From Caldanaerobius polysaccharolyticus DSM 13641 (GTDB lineage Bacteria > Bacillota > Thermoanaerobacteria > Thermoanaerobacterales > Caldanaerobiaceae): a DNA stretch of 64,000 nt. The notes under the pieces are model-generated. The model ran no database searches, had not been told where the DNA came from, and saw only the letters and a program-made list of their open reading frames with translations. How positions within the stretch are numbered: position 1 is the stretch's first letter; every line of letters starts with the position of its first letter. The translations under genes and the position numbers were made by a program. This document shows positions 24,871 to 33,706 of this stretch, in pieces. Location: contig NZ_KE386495.1 in NCBI RefSeq assembly GCF_000427425.1, positions 1,162,320-1,226,319 on the forward strand, given 5' to 3'.

Positions 24871-25130
24871 AGTTTGAGGTTGTTGAAAACGGAATGGGAT
24901 GCTGCGTTCTATGTCGTGGTCCGATATTCGGAAAGGCAATAGTGGTTGGAAATTTCGATTTCATCTGTATGGCATGTGCTAATGGGATAGCAGAATGTGT
25001 CACTCCGAAGGAGACTACGGAGGCTACGGCTAAAGAGGAGTTTAAGTGCACCTCATGCGGTAGGGAGTTCGAGAACAGGATGGCTTTGATAGCGCATAAG
25101 CGCTATTGTAAAGGTGGTGATAGTGAATGA
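24867..25130 (+). CDS. Small zinc-finger protein
   Basis: 87 residues in an ATGA overlap with the previous gene. It has a CxxC pair at the start (GCCVLCRG), CMACANG, and a C2HC finger at the end ([21 protein letters not shown]). It may bind nucleic acid or zinc only; not recognised as a family. Confidence 0.65.
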   Translation: MKFEVVENGMGCCVLCRGPIFGKAIVVGNFDFICMACANGIAECVTPKETTEATAKEEFKCTSCGREFENRMALIAHKRYCKGGDSE

Positions 25131-25393
25131 CTATCACCGTTGTTGTTTTGGCTGCCTCTCTGGTAGGAGTGGTGGCTTTTTTAGTTTACCGTGAATGGTA
25201 TCATGCGGAACACATTGAACGACTGGAAAAGCGCTACTTTGATGAACGTCAGATGCTTCTTGACCGTGTTATGGCCCGCGACTTTGTGGAATATAAGCAG
25301 GGTGAAGTGGCTACTCGAATACAGGAGCAGACTGCACAAGCACAAGCGCATAAGTACAATGAAGATTTTGATTGGAGTCGCTTGGGAGAGTGA
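25127..25393 (+). CDS. Small single-pass membrane protein
   Basis: 88 residues in an ATGA overlap. One N-terminal transmembrane segment (TVVVLAASLVGVVAFLVY) is followed by a charged helical tail. Spanin- or holin-like roles are conceivable, but the lysis genes lie elsewhere (44247-45312), so the function is open. Confidence 0.65.
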   Translation: MTITVVVLAASLVGVVAFLVYREWYHAEHIERLEKRYFDERQMLLDRVMARDFVEYKQGEVATRIQEQTAQAQAHKYNEDFDWSRLGE

Positions 25394-25399
25394 TACTCT

Positions 25400-26332
25400 G
25401 TGGCCCAAAATATTGGTTTGAGGGACTACTTTGAAAAGCAAGGATATAAAGTTAATTACGACAACAAAACAGGAAACATAACGATTTCTGACCCTAAGAC
25501 AGGTCATTCTGCTACAGTTCCAAAAGGTACTTACAGTTTAGTTAATAATAGGGCTTATGTAAGTCCTGATTATGCGAGGTCTGTTGGACATACGCTATTC
25601 TTTGGCAGTCCTGAAGCGTATGCTGAAGCCATAAAGACGAAGGAAGCAGCTGGTATACCTTTGGATGACCCAGCGGCAGCGGCGCAGTTTAAACAGAACT
25701 ATCCACAATTGTTTTCAACACCACAGACACAGCAGCAGCAACAAACGACACCATCTGACTGGTGGGCACAGTTTTTGCAAGATTATATGCAGTCTAGCGA
25801 AGCTCGTATTAATGCCTTGCAATCGCAACTTAGTAGCTTACAAAACCAAAATCAGTTTTTGAGTAGCATGTCATCACAGCTACAGTCGCAAAATCAGGCT
25901 TTGTCAGATTTGATAAGGCAATTGCAAAATGTACAACCGCCACAATTACCTACTCAGGAAACGAAGGTGGAGACTGTGCAGGAAAATGTTCCGGTAGAAG
26001 GTGTTGAACAGACACAGCCACAACAGCAGACCACTCAGACAGAAGCTCCCAAAGGTGCTTCTGGTTTTGTTTTGCAGGGTGGTACGCTACCGTCAACTCC
26101 TGCGGTAACAGCGGAGGCTCTTTACGATTATTACCGTAGACTTACGGGGCGTGAGGATGAGAGCGTTAGGCAATTTCTAGCCGGACCGCAGTTCCAAGCG
26201 GCGTTACAAGGTGCAGTGCCTGCATGGATGGCAGCAGACCCAATATGGAGATTGCTTCTTACAAGGGCGGGGGTGAATCCGAAGCAATTGCGGTTGGATA
26301 CCCTTCGTGAACGGCTTAACAAGGGGGATTAA
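25400..26332 (+). CDS. Virion-associated protein with copper-amine-oxidase-N-like domain and Gln-rich coiled coil
   Basis: 310 residues from a GTG start. Residues 1-75 (LRDYFEKQGYKVNYDNKTGN, then NNRAYVSPDYARSVG) resemble the small stalk domain known as copper amine oxidase N-like, also present at 36767-38149 and 45328-46344. A Gln-rich, helical middle (ARINALQSQLSSLQNQNQFL) predicts a coiled coil, and a C-terminal 85-residue domain follows. It sits directly before the portal gene and is likely a virion part. Confidence 0.6.
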   Translation: MAQNIGLRDYFEKQGYKVNYDNKTGNITISDPKTGHSATVPKGTYSLVNNRAYVSPDYARSVGHTLFFGSPEAYAEAIKTKEAAGIPLDDPAAAAQFKQNYPQLFSTPQTQQQQQTTPSDWWAQFLQDYMQSSEARINALQSQLSSLQNQNQFLSSMSSQLQSQNQALSDLIRQLQNVQPPQLPTQETKVETVQENVPVEGVEQTQPQQQTTQTEAPKGASGFVLQGGTLPSTPAVTAEALYDYYRRLTGREDESVRQFLAGPQFQAALQGAVPAWMAADPIWRLLLTRAGVNPKQLRLDTLRERLNKGD

Positions 26333-26334
26333 AC

Positions 26335-28173
26335 GTGTTTGGGGTACCGAACATTGTTAACGAAGTAAATAAAAAATACCGCATAGCGCGGCAGGCCAGG
26401 ATTAAGTACGAGAAGGACTGGAAACTCAATCTGGCATTCTACACAAATAGGCAGTGGGTAACTTACGATAATGGCTTCCAGCGTGTGGTGGAATGGATAC
26501 CGTCCAACCGCAAGCCCAGAGCGACGACCAATTTAATACTTCCGGTTGTGAGGATAGAATATGCAAGGTTAACGAGAAGCAAGCCAGAGTTCACGGTTGT
26601 GGCCCGCAGGCCGGACCAGGAGACGGTGTTGAAATCAAAGGCGTGTCGTAACTACCTGGATTACCGTTGGGATTGCGACCGGCTGGGGGATACGTATTCT
26701 ATGGCTCTTCTGTGGGCATTGGTCACTGGTACCGGTTTTACAAAGACATACTGGGACCCTGATGCAGGAGATGTAGTTGAGCTTGAGGATGGTAAGCACA
26801 CATTGGGTGAAGTAATGGTGGATTACTGCTCGCCATTTGAAATATTGGTTGACCCATTTGCAAGAGATATTAGTGAAGCGTCTTGGGTGATACACGCAAG
26901 GGTTCGCCCTGTGGAGTATATCGAGATGAAGTATGGTGTCAAAGTGCCTGCGGAGACAGCTGATGTACTCGGCTTGGCATGGTATGACATCTCGGAAAAA
27001 GGTCATGTTGAAGGCACAATACCTTCAGCAATCGTTAAGGAATATTGGGAGATTCCAAATCCGAAGTATCCTCGTGGCAGGTATGCGGTGGTGGTTCAAA
27101 ATCAGGTGCTTTACGAAGGTGAAAATCCTTATGCGGATATATGTCCTATACCTTTCGATATGGTACGGTATTTGATAGTACCAGGGAGGTTCTACGGAGA
27201 TAGCACAGTAACGCATTTGCGTCAAATCAACGTGCTCTACAATAAGCTCAAGAGCGACATAATCGAGAGTTCAGCCAAACTGTCTAATCCCCCGATGGTG
27301 GCTCCGGTAAATTCTTTGCTTCAAACGCCCCGGTTTGAGCCGGGAGAGATAATTTACTATAACCCGTTTGTTCCAGGTGCTGACAAAATAACGTGGATGA
27401 ATCCTGAGCCTTATCCACCTCAACTAGTGAATTTGCTGGTGCGTCTGGCTCAGGAGGTAGACAGCGTATCAGGTATTACTGAAGTCTCCCGCGGTATGGT
27501 ACCGAGAGGTGTGCGTTCAGCAGAGGCTATGGGCCACTTGTTGGAACAGGAGGAGATGCGTGCTTCTGTTACGGCACAGGAATATGAGCGTATGATTGGG
27601 GCTTCACTCACCAAAATGCTGAGGCTTGCGAAGAAGTTTTACGATGTGCCTCGGATGGTGCATGTACTTGGAGAAAACCAGTCCTATGAAGCAAAAGTAT
27701 TTCAATCAACCGATATACCGGCGGATGTGGAAGTGCAGGTTGAGCCCAACTCCACGTTGCCGAAGTCCAAGGCAAAGATTAAAGAAGAGCTTTACGGCTT
27801 GTGGGACAGACAGATATTGACTGACCCGCGCCTCCTGCTAAGAATGACTGACTACGGCAACATGCAGGAGGTTTTTGCTGACCTAGAACTTGATACTTCC
27901 CAGGCGCTGCGGGAAAACGAAAGAATGTCCAAAGGTCAGGAAGTTAAGGTAGAAGATTTCCATAATCATGCAGTGCATATTACCGAACACAACCGTTACC
28001 GTAAGACGGTAGCGTTTGAAAAATTACCGGATAAAGTAAAGGAGATGTTTGCGAAGCATGTTGAAGAGCACAAACAGTTTCTTACACAAGCACAACAGCA
28101 ACAACCTGAAGGAGGTGATTTAAATGGCGGAGGACGTGAAGGAGCTAATAAACAGCGCCGCACCGCAAGGTGA
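26335..28173 (+). CDS. Portal protein
   Basis: A 612-residue protein between terminase and scaffold genes. The N-terminal part (RQARIKYEKDWKLNLAFYTN, RPDQETVLKSKACRNYLDY) and the middle (PFDMVRYLIVPGRFYGDST, INVLYNKLKSDIIE, VSGITEVSRGM) follow podovirus-type portals of P22-like and related phages. Twelve copies form the DNA entry ring at one capsid vertex. The C-terminal tail is low-complexity and Gln-rich. The start is GTG. The scaffold gene begins inside its last 50 bases. Confidence 0.88.
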   Translation: MFGVPNIVNEVNKKYRIARQARIKYEKDWKLNLAFYTNRQWVTYDNGFQRVVEWIPSNRKPRATTNLILPVVRIEYARLTRSKPEFTVVARRPDQETVLKSKACRNYLDYRWDCDRLGDTYSMALLWALVTGTGFTKTYWDPDAGDVVELEDGKHTLGEVMVDYCSPFEILVDPFARDISEASWVIHARVRPVEYIEMKYGVKVPAETADVLGLAWYDISEKGHVEGTIPSAIVKEYWEIPNPKYPRGRYAVVVQNQVLYEGENPYADICPIPFDMVRYLIVPGRFYGDSTVTHLRQINVLYNKLKSDIIESSAKLSNPPMVAPVNSLLQTPRFEPGEIIYYNPFVPGADKITWMNPEPYPPQLVNLLVRLAQEVDSVSGITEVSRGMVPRGVRSAEAMGHLLEQEEMRASVTAQEYERMIGASLTKMLRLAKKFYDVPRMVHVLGENQSYEAKVFQSTDIPADVEVQVEPNSTLPKSKAKIKEELYGLWDRQILTDPRLLLRMTDYGNMQEVFADLELDTSQALRENERMSKGQEVKVEDFHNHAVHITEHNRYRKTVAFEKLPDKVKEMFAKHVEEHKQFLTQAQQQQPEGGDLNGGGREGANKQRRTAR

Positions 28174-28900
28174 TGCTGCACCATCTACTGAGGAACCGAC
28201 AGCTGGGTCTGTGAACGAGCCAGTAGCTAATGATGTAGATGGTGGTGGTGGTGTGGCTACGGGTGGCGAAGATATGGCTTTCGTACAAGACCTGTATGGT
28301 CTTCTGCGGAGCAACCCTGACCTGGCAAACAGGGTGGCGGATGTGATAGAGGAGTTCTTTGGAGGAGGTGAGAAACAGGTGGCAAAGGAAACTCCAACTT
28401 CATCGCCGTCTACGCTAACGCCAACGGGTGCAGCAGGGCAAGGTACTCCAGGAGGAGGTATGCCGCCGGAGTTGATGGCGCTTGTGCAGGTCTTAGACGG
28501 ACGCTTATCCAGGCTCGAAAAGAGTCAGGCTGATATGGCTCTGGAGAGGGAAATGGCTGATACGAAACAGGAATATGAGAGGCTTAAAGAGCACTTTCCA
28601 ATACTACCTGACCTCAACGATAAAGAAATTTTACAGATTGCCTTGCAGTATGATGGGTTGCCTTTAAAAGAAGCACTTTACTTGTGGGCAATGCAAAAAC
28701 TGCAAGAAGGAGAAGGCTCGGTAGCTGACCGCTTGGTCGCTGCCAGAATCGAGCAATCCAAGAATAACCAGGCACCTCGGGTTGAAACAAAGGGCGGTGG
28801 AATACCCGCAGGCACGCAAGAGCCGCCGAAGAACTTCCGTGAGGCTCGCAGGCGTGCTAAAGAATTTCTGGAAGCTATTGCTGGTGGACCAACAACTTGA
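28124..28900 (+). CDS. Probable capsid scaffolding protein
   Basis: 258 residues from an ATG behind GGAGGTG, overlapping the portal gene by 50 bases. It is acidic and Pro/Gly-rich at the start, with a helical middle (LVQVLDGRLSRLEKSQADMA) and a basic helical end (FREARRRAKEFLEAI), as in scaffolding proteins that bind the capsid inner face. Position between portal and major capsid supports this. Confidence 0.75.
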   Translation: MAEDVKELINSAAPQGDAAPSTEEPTAGSVNEPVANDVDGGGGVATGGEDMAFVQDLYGLLRSNPDLANRVADVIEEFFGGGEKQVAKETPTSSPSTLTPTGAAGQGTPGGGMPPELMALVQVLDGRLSRLEKSQADMALEREMADTKQEYERLKEHFPILPDLNDKEILQIALQYDGLPLKEALYLWAMQKLQEGEGSVADRLVAARIEQSKNNQAPRVETKGGGIPAGTQEPPKNFREARRRAKEFLEAIAGGPTT

Positions 28901-28927
28901 AAATTATAGAAGGGGGTTTGGTAAGAT

Positions 28928-30130
28928 ATGGCATCGAATATCCAATATTATGAAGCCATACTCAAGGAGCATTACGCTCCGGTTATCGCGCGTCAAATAT
29001 GGCGCAAAACGGCGTTGCTTCAGGAGTTGGAGAAGTCAAGCGACTTCGTGGACATGAGCGGTAGGTACTACTATGTGCCTGTCGAACTCGGTCTTAACGA
29101 AGGTATCGGTGCTGGCGGTGAATACGACCCATTGCCCGAGCCTACCAATGAGATTACGGCAGGTGCGAAGTATTTCTCCGTTCAGCAGACCGCGGTAGCG
29201 CAGCTTTCCATACGTGCTATTCAGGGTGGTAAGGGTAAGGAGGCTGTTTGGGAGGACTTGCAGTCCTTCAAGTTTGAATCTCTTACCCGTAATTTGCGTA
29301 TGGACATTAACAGGCAGCTCTTCGGCGATGGCTCTGGTAGGTTAGCTACTTGCGGTGCTATGGGTTCTGCCGGTAATACCATTCCTGTAGACAGCACCAA
29401 GTATCTGCGTGTTGGTATGGTGATTGATATAGTTGACCCATCCAACGGCGCGGTACTGGCACAGAAGAGAAAGATAACCGCTGTAACCAAGGACACCGAC
29501 ATTACAATTGATGGTACCGCAGTACAAACTACCGCTAATCACATTATCACCCGTTATGGCGCATTCAATAAGGAGTGCGACGGTCTAGCTAAGATTGTGT
29601 CCAAGACCGGTGCTGTTGGTGGTATTGACCCTGCTACACCGGGTTTTGAAGAGTGGTGTGCTGCCTACGTAGATGAGACCGGTGGCGATGTGTCTCTGCC
29701 GTTGTTTGAGAGGCCTATCCGTGAGATTCGTTTACGTGGTGGTACCGTAGACCTTATAATTGCAAGCCCCGGTGTTGTGACGGCTGCTGCGAACTACCTC
29801 GAGAGCTTTAAGCGCATTCCTGTAGATTCCGATAAGATTAAGCTCCCCGGTGGTTTCGTGGCAATAAGCTGGAACGGTGTGGCCCTTGCTGAAGACGCTG
29901 ACTGCCCGAAAGGTACGGCATACTTCCTTGCATTGGAACTGAGTGAGAACAACGATGAAGGCGCTTTGCAGTTCGGTCAGCTCGGTGAGCCCGGTTGGGT
30001 GGACCTTGGTGAGGGCATCCTCAAATGGGCTGGCGACCGTACCTACAAGGCTGTATACATCTGGGATATGAACCTGCTCACGATACACCGCAACTTAACA
30101 GCAGTGGTTAAAAACATCACTGAGGCGTAG
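28928..30130 (+). CDS. Major capsid protein
   Basis: 400 residues. The opening SNIQYYEAILKEHYAPVIAR, then QIWRKTALLQELEKSSDFVD, the strand-rich middle and VDLIIASPGVVTAAANYLES suit a HK97-fold capsid protein of the N4 gp56-like type. Position after scaffold and an intrinsic terminator directly after the stop support a highly made structural protein. AGGGGG precedes the ATG. Confidence 0.85.
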   Translation: MASNIQYYEAILKEHYAPVIARQIWRKTALLQELEKSSDFVDMSGRYYYVPVELGLNEGIGAGGEYDPLPEPTNEITAGAKYFSVQQTAVAQLSIRAIQGGKGKEAVWEDLQSFKFESLTRNLRMDINRQLFGDGSGRLATCGAMGSAGNTIPVDSTKYLRVGMVIDIVDPSNGAVLAQKRKITAVTKDTDITIDGTAVQTTANHIITRYGAFNKECDGLAKIVSKTGAVGGIDPATPGFEEWCAAYVDETGGDVSLPLFERPIREIRLRGGTVDLIIASPGVVTAAANYLESFKRIPVDSDKIKLPGGFVAISWNGVALAEDADCPKGTAYFLALELSENNDEGALQFGQLGEPGWVDLGEGILKWAGDRTYKAVYIWDMNLLTIHRNLTAVVKNITEA

Positions 30131-30158
30131 GGTTTAACCCCTGCGTCTCTTTTTGTTT
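30122..30158 (+). terminator. Terminator after the major capsid gene
   Basis: GAGGCGTAGGG pairs with CCCTGCGTCTC (11 bp including two G-T pairs) around a 6-nt loop, then TTTTTGTTTT. The capsid stop codon lies within the stem. Confidence 0.85.
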
Positions 30159-30176
30159 TGTTGTGAGGTGAAGCAA

Positions 30177-30542
30177 GTGCTCTTGGAAGTAAAGACGCAC
30201 GTTTACAACATACCTGAACGTCTTAAAGAAATAGACCCCAATCTTAGGGTGTTTTTTAACACCGATACCCAGCAGTACGAGGTATGGGGTCGGGATTTGT
30301 ATGGTGAGTATGAACTAGGTTCTTTCTCATACTTGGACCAAAGAGTAATCAGAGATATAAGATATGGTTATTGGTTGGCTAACAACACCGGTAGACCGTG
30401 GAAGGAGTTTCTACGTCAATTACGTCGCAGAAAAGATGCGGCGGATGAGGAAGAAGTAAAGTATTGGCGTGACTTGGATTACGCTTTGCAGGATGACTTC
30501 CGCTGGTTTGGCAGAACATTATATCCTGGCTGGAGCAGGTAG
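30177..30542 (+). CDS. Hypothetical phage protein, head region
   Basis: 121 residues from GTG 30177, which has GAGGTG upstream. Rich in Arg, Asp, Trp and Tyr (RDLYGEYELGSFSYLDQR, FLRQLRRRKDAADEEEV). Not recognised. Position between capsid and adaptor genes suggests a head completion role. Confidence 0.6.
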   Translation: MLLEVKTHVYNIPERLKEIDPNLRVFFNTDTQQYEVWGRDLYGEYELGSFSYLDQRVIRDIRYGYWLANNTGRPWKEFLRQLRRRKDAADEEEVKYWRDLDYALQDDFRWFGRTLYPGWSR

Positions 30543-30551
30543 GTGATGATG

Positions 30552-31154
30552 ATGGATATGACCCTGCGCCAGTTAATAACAGCGGTTAGGGATGAGGTGC
30601 ACGACCCCTATGGTTACAGGTGGTCGGATGAGACGATAAAGCGTTACTTGAACGACGGTCAATTGGACCTTATAAAGGATTCCCGTCGCTTGCACATTTG
30701 GGAATATGCAGTTGATGCGGGTGTTTCGCAGGTTAATCGTCCAATTGATTTGCTTGTCCCTAAATATGCTTATTTTGACCTTTATAATGGGGAGCGTGTT
30801 CAATTACACTTTAGCCATGACTACCCAGCTTCCCAGGACGTGGGCGTTCCTGAAAAAATCTGTGTTATTGGGGATATGTATTACCTTTATCCGGTACCTT
30901 CTGTTGGCGGCCAATTAGCTCTGTTAGGTGTGAAACGTCCTATACCAATGGAAACTGACGATGATGTTCCTTCGGTGGAGGACGCCGACAGCCTTCTTGT
31001 AGCTTATGCAGCATGGCAGTGTTACTTGTCTGATAATGACCCGATGGCTTCGGTTATGTGGGATTATTACAATCAACGTCGTGGTGAGTGGATGGTGCTT
31101 GATGCTATGAAGAACCCAACCACTACCGTAATTGAGCGAAACTGGTGGGATTGA
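30552..31154 (+). CDS. Head-tail adaptor protein
   Basis: About 200 residues; one of four closely spaced starts is used (ATG 30552 fits the AGGTG site best). TLRQLITAVRDEVHDPYGYR, then WSDETIKRYLNDGQLDLI, is the typical N-terminal helix pattern of podovirus and siphovirus head-tail adaptors, followed by a beta region ending in YLYPVPS. It would join the portal to the tail. Confidence 0.75.
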   Translation: MDMTLRQLITAVRDEVHDPYGYRWSDETIKRYLNDGQLDLIKDSRRLHIWEYAVDAGVSQVNRPIDLLVPKYAYFDLYNGERVQLHFSHDYPASQDVGVPEKICVIGDMYYLYPVPSVGGQLALLGVKRPIPMETDDDVPSVEDADSLLVAYAAWQCYLSDNDPMASVMWDYYNQRRGEWMVLDAMKNPTTTVIERNWWD

Positions 31155-31155
31155 T

Positions 31156-31602
31156 ATGTCGAGGAAGAAGAATCCTTATCCGGTATATTCGGCAGTAAAA
31201 TTTAACACTTTTGAAGGTGGTTTGAGCACGGAACCACCGACTACTTTAGAACCCAATCAGTTAGTGCAAGCCAAGAACGTGATGCTAACGCTAGATGGTC
31301 ATGTGAAACCGAGGCCAGGAATGAAAAAGAGGTTTGCTCAGGACTTCAGTAACCAGCCGGTGAACGGAATAGGAGTTTTGTACAAATCAGACCGTACCAG
31401 CTACTTGGTGATGGCTTCCGGCACGGCACTTTACAAAGACAAACCGCATGTCATTTTTGAGTTCGACGGTCAGGCTGACTGGGAGCGGACCGATGTTTAC
31501 ACCAACCTTGACACCAAATCATCGCCGGGCGACGTAAAGTTATATACACCACCTCAGGCTACGTTTCTTGGTACCGCTACTTTTGATAAAATGTGGATTT
31601 AA
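31156..31602 (+). CDS. Tail protein, N-terminal piece of a split nozzle-like gene
   Basis: 148 residues from ATG 31156. KFNTFEGGLSTEPPTTLEP, then KPRPGMKKRF and GVLYKSDRTSYLVMASG, matches the N-terminal region of a phage tail protein whose C-terminal beta-propeller-like region follows directly in relatives. Here the frame stops after FDKMWI, and the matching C-terminal part lies 2 kb downstream at 33707-36187. A GGTGGG site precedes the ATG. Confidence 0.6.
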   Translation: MSRKKNPYPVYSAVKFNTFEGGLSTEPPTTLEPNQLVQAKNVMLTLDGHVKPRPGMKKRFAQDFSNQPVNGIGVLYKSDRTSYLVMASGTALYKDKPHVIFEFDGQADWERTDVYTNLDTKSSPGDVKLYTPPQATFLGTATFDKMWI

Positions 31603-31625
31603 TATGGATTTAAGGAGGGAAAACA

Positions 31626-32012
31626 ATGGCAGCTATAAGCACTTACTTGGCGAATAAGCTGCTTGACCATACATTGAGGAATGTTGCGTATACACCGCCG
31701 ACTACGGTGTATGTAGCACTTTACACGAGCAACCCCGGTGCAGGGGATACTGGTACTGAGGTTTCTGGTGGAGGATATGCCCGTCAGCAGATAACGTTCA
31801 ATGTGGCTTCAGGTGGGCAGATAACAAACAATGCTGATGTAGTATTCCCTGTGGCTACAGCTTCTTGGGGTACGGTAACTCATATCGGCATACGTGATGC
31901 TGCTGCTGGCGGTAACTTACTCTACTATATGCCTTTGGACGTAACCAAGACCATTGACGCCGGTGACCAATTAAAAATACCTGTTGGGCAATTGACAATT
32001 AGCATGGTATAG
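31626..32012 (+). CDS. Phage structural protein, paralogue of 21168-21542
   Basis: 128 residues, aligning along its whole length with the protein at 21168 (YVALYTSNPGAGDTGTEVSG, then VTHIGIRD and a beta-rich end). AAGGAGGG precedes the ATG. It begins the inserted fibre module between the two halves of the tail gene. Confidence 0.65.
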   Translation: MAAISTYLANKLLDHTLRNVAYTPPTTVYVALYTSNPGAGDTGTEVSGGGYARQQITFNVASGGQITNNADVVFPVATASWGTVTHIGIRDAAAGGNLLYYMPLDVTKTIDAGDQLKIPVGQLTISMV

Positions 32013-32026
32013 TGAGGTGACATTAA

Positions 32027-33181
32027 ATGCCACGTTTAAAAGCGGCTAACAATGCTAGAACTGTACTAGCACAGGCAGTTGGTACGAGTGATACTACTAT
32101 TTATGTGCAGGATGTTTCTATGTTTCCCAGTCCGCCGTTTCGTATCACTGTGGATGCAGAGATAATGGAGGTCACGGCAGTTGACACCACTCTGAAGGCG
32201 TTTACTGTGTTGCGTGCGCAAGAAGAAACTACTGCTACGACGCACTCCATTGGTGCTGTCGTGGAGAACCGATGGACCGCTGGAACTTACAGTGAGATAG
32301 CTAGTATAAGCGACCTCACATGGAATAACGTGCAGGGGAAGCCTAGCACTTTTCCGCCTTCTGTTCACAAGAGTACTCACGCCATTGGAGGTAGTGATGC
32401 TCTTACCCCTGCTGATATTGGCGCAGTTAACAAAGCAGGAGATACAATGTTTGGGATACTTACTGTTCCTAGCCTGATTGCAAAGATAAATATCCCATCG
32501 TCTTCACCACCTTCAGCTTGGCCTGTAGGTTTTGTGGCAGGTATCGTGTATAATAATGGTTACCCAGTAACTTACGGAACAATTTTTTCTTACAAAGGTA
32601 CAAGTGGAGCATCGTGTGTACAGATTTTACAAGCATGGCCGGGTAATGATGGTGGAGAAGCATATCTATATATACGTTCAGCAAGAGATACGGGAGCTGA
32701 TGTTTTTGGGCCTTGGCGAAAAGTTTGGAGCGAAAATAACGACGGAGCAGGTTCAGGGCTGGATGCGGATACGGTGGATGGTATACATGCATCTTCTTTT
32801 TGGCAAGCAAATAGCGTCACAGTGCAACCAGGGAATGTTCCGATTGGTAGCAAAAATAATTATGTAGAAGGATACAATTCTCAAGGATGGGTTCTGGCAA
32901 ACCAACTTACTTGCGGATGTTCGGGCACTTTAAGGATTACATTTAATTTAGCAAGCAGTAGTAGTACTCGGACAGTTCGCGGTAGAATATACAAAAATGG
33001 ATCGCCAGTTGGAACAGAGCGAGTTACAAATAGTACCTCATACGTTAATTATACTGAGGATATTCCAGAATGGAACGTGGGAGATGTTATACAAGTGTAT
33101 ATACTTGGAGACCCTATGGGCGGTTTTGCTATGACTAATTTTCTTCAAGTAAGTGTTTTACGAGCGCCAGCATGTTATTAA
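32027..33181 (+). CDS. Tail fibre or receptor-binding protein
   Basis: 384 residues. The N-terminal 90 residues look like an attachment domain (TTIYVQDVSMFPSPPFRITV). Then comes the fibre text HKSTHAIGGSDALTPADIG, AVNKAGDTMFGILTV and LDADTVDGIHASSFW, typical of tail fibre shafts. The C-terminal 130 residues (SGTLRITFNLASSSSTRTVR) suggest a beta-sandwich tip. Probably binds the host surface. Confidence 0.75.
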   Translation: MPRLKAANNARTVLAQAVGTSDTTIYVQDVSMFPSPPFRITVDAEIMEVTAVDTTLKAFTVLRAQEETTATTHSIGAVVENRWTAGTYSEIASISDLTWNNVQGKPSTFPPSVHKSTHAIGGSDALTPADIGAVNKAGDTMFGILTVPSLIAKINIPSSSPPSAWPVGFVAGIVYNNGYPVTYGTIFSYKGTSGASCVQILQAWPGNDGGEAYLYIRSARDTGADVFGPWRKVWSENNDGAGSGLDADTVDGIHASSFWQANSVTVQPGNVPIGSKNNYVEGYNSQGWVLANQLTCGCSGTLRITFNLASSSSTRTVRGRIYKNGSPVGTERVTNSTSYVNYTEDIPEWNVGDVIQVYILGDPMGGFAMTNFLQVSVLRAPACY

Positions 33182-33196
33182 GGGAGGGGTAAACGG

Positions 33197-33460
33197 ATGC
33201 GAAAAGTAAATTATAACACAGGTGAGGAAAGAGAAACATTATTAAATGAAGCTGAGGCTCGTGGTGAATATTTAATTGAGGATGCAATTTTGTTAAATGA
33301 AAAATATTTGATTTTTGACACAGCACCACCTCAAGCACCACAACCGACACCCGACGAAATCACAGCCCAAACAATCGCACAATTAGCATTGGAAAATGCA
33401 GATTTGAAAGCACAAGTACAAACACTTGCTCAAACTGTCGCTCAACTACTTTTAAAATAG
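33197..33460 (+). CDS. Small protein with C-terminal coiled coil, fibre-associated
   Basis: 87 residues; a short alpha/beta start, a Pro-rich linker (TAPPQAPQPTPDE) and a heptad-like end (AQLALENADLKAQVQTLAQT). Such proteins commonly follow fibre genes. GGAGGGG precedes the ATG. Confidence 0.6.
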   Translation: MRKVNYNTGEERETLLNEAEARGEYLIEDAILLNEKYLIFDTAPPQAPQPTPDEITAQTIAQLALENADLKAQVQTLAQTVAQLLLK

Positions 33461-33473
33461 GAGGTATGGAAAA

Positions 33474-33608
33474 ATGTCAGTATATTTTCAATTTTTCAAA
33501 ATGTGCTATGTGAATGGGTGGATTACTTTAGAACTGTTACAACAGGCGTTGTCAAAGGGTCTGATAACACAAGCAGAATACGACGAAATAGTGGCAGCTA
33601 AAAAGTAG
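33474..33608 (+). CDS. XkdX-like small phage protein (44 residues)
   Basis: ATG 33474 follows AGGAGGTATGG. The peptide MSVYFQFFKMCYVNGWITLE and then ALSKGLITQAEYDEIVA has the XkdX pattern (short helix, GxIT, LxxAVxKGxIT..EYxEI). These small proteins accompany fibre and holin genes in Firmicute phages; function is not settled. Confidence 0.7.
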   Translation: MSVYFQFFKMCYVNGWITLELLQQALSKGLITQAEYDEIVAAKK

Positions 33609-33636
33609 CTGCTACTTTATTTATTCCAAATGGAAT

Positions 33637-33663
33637 AAGCCTGGTTTTGCCCAGGCTTTTATT
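33637..33663 (+). terminator. Terminator after the fibre module
   Basis: AAGCCTGG and CCAGGCTT around a 6-nt loop, ending in TTTTATTG. A second small inverted repeat (TTATTCC/GGAATAA) lies just before. It separates the fibre module from the downstream tail gene. Confidence 0.7.
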
Positions 33664-33706
33664 GAATAGATGTAAAGCCTATTTGTTTTGAAGGAGGTAG
33701 GTTTAC

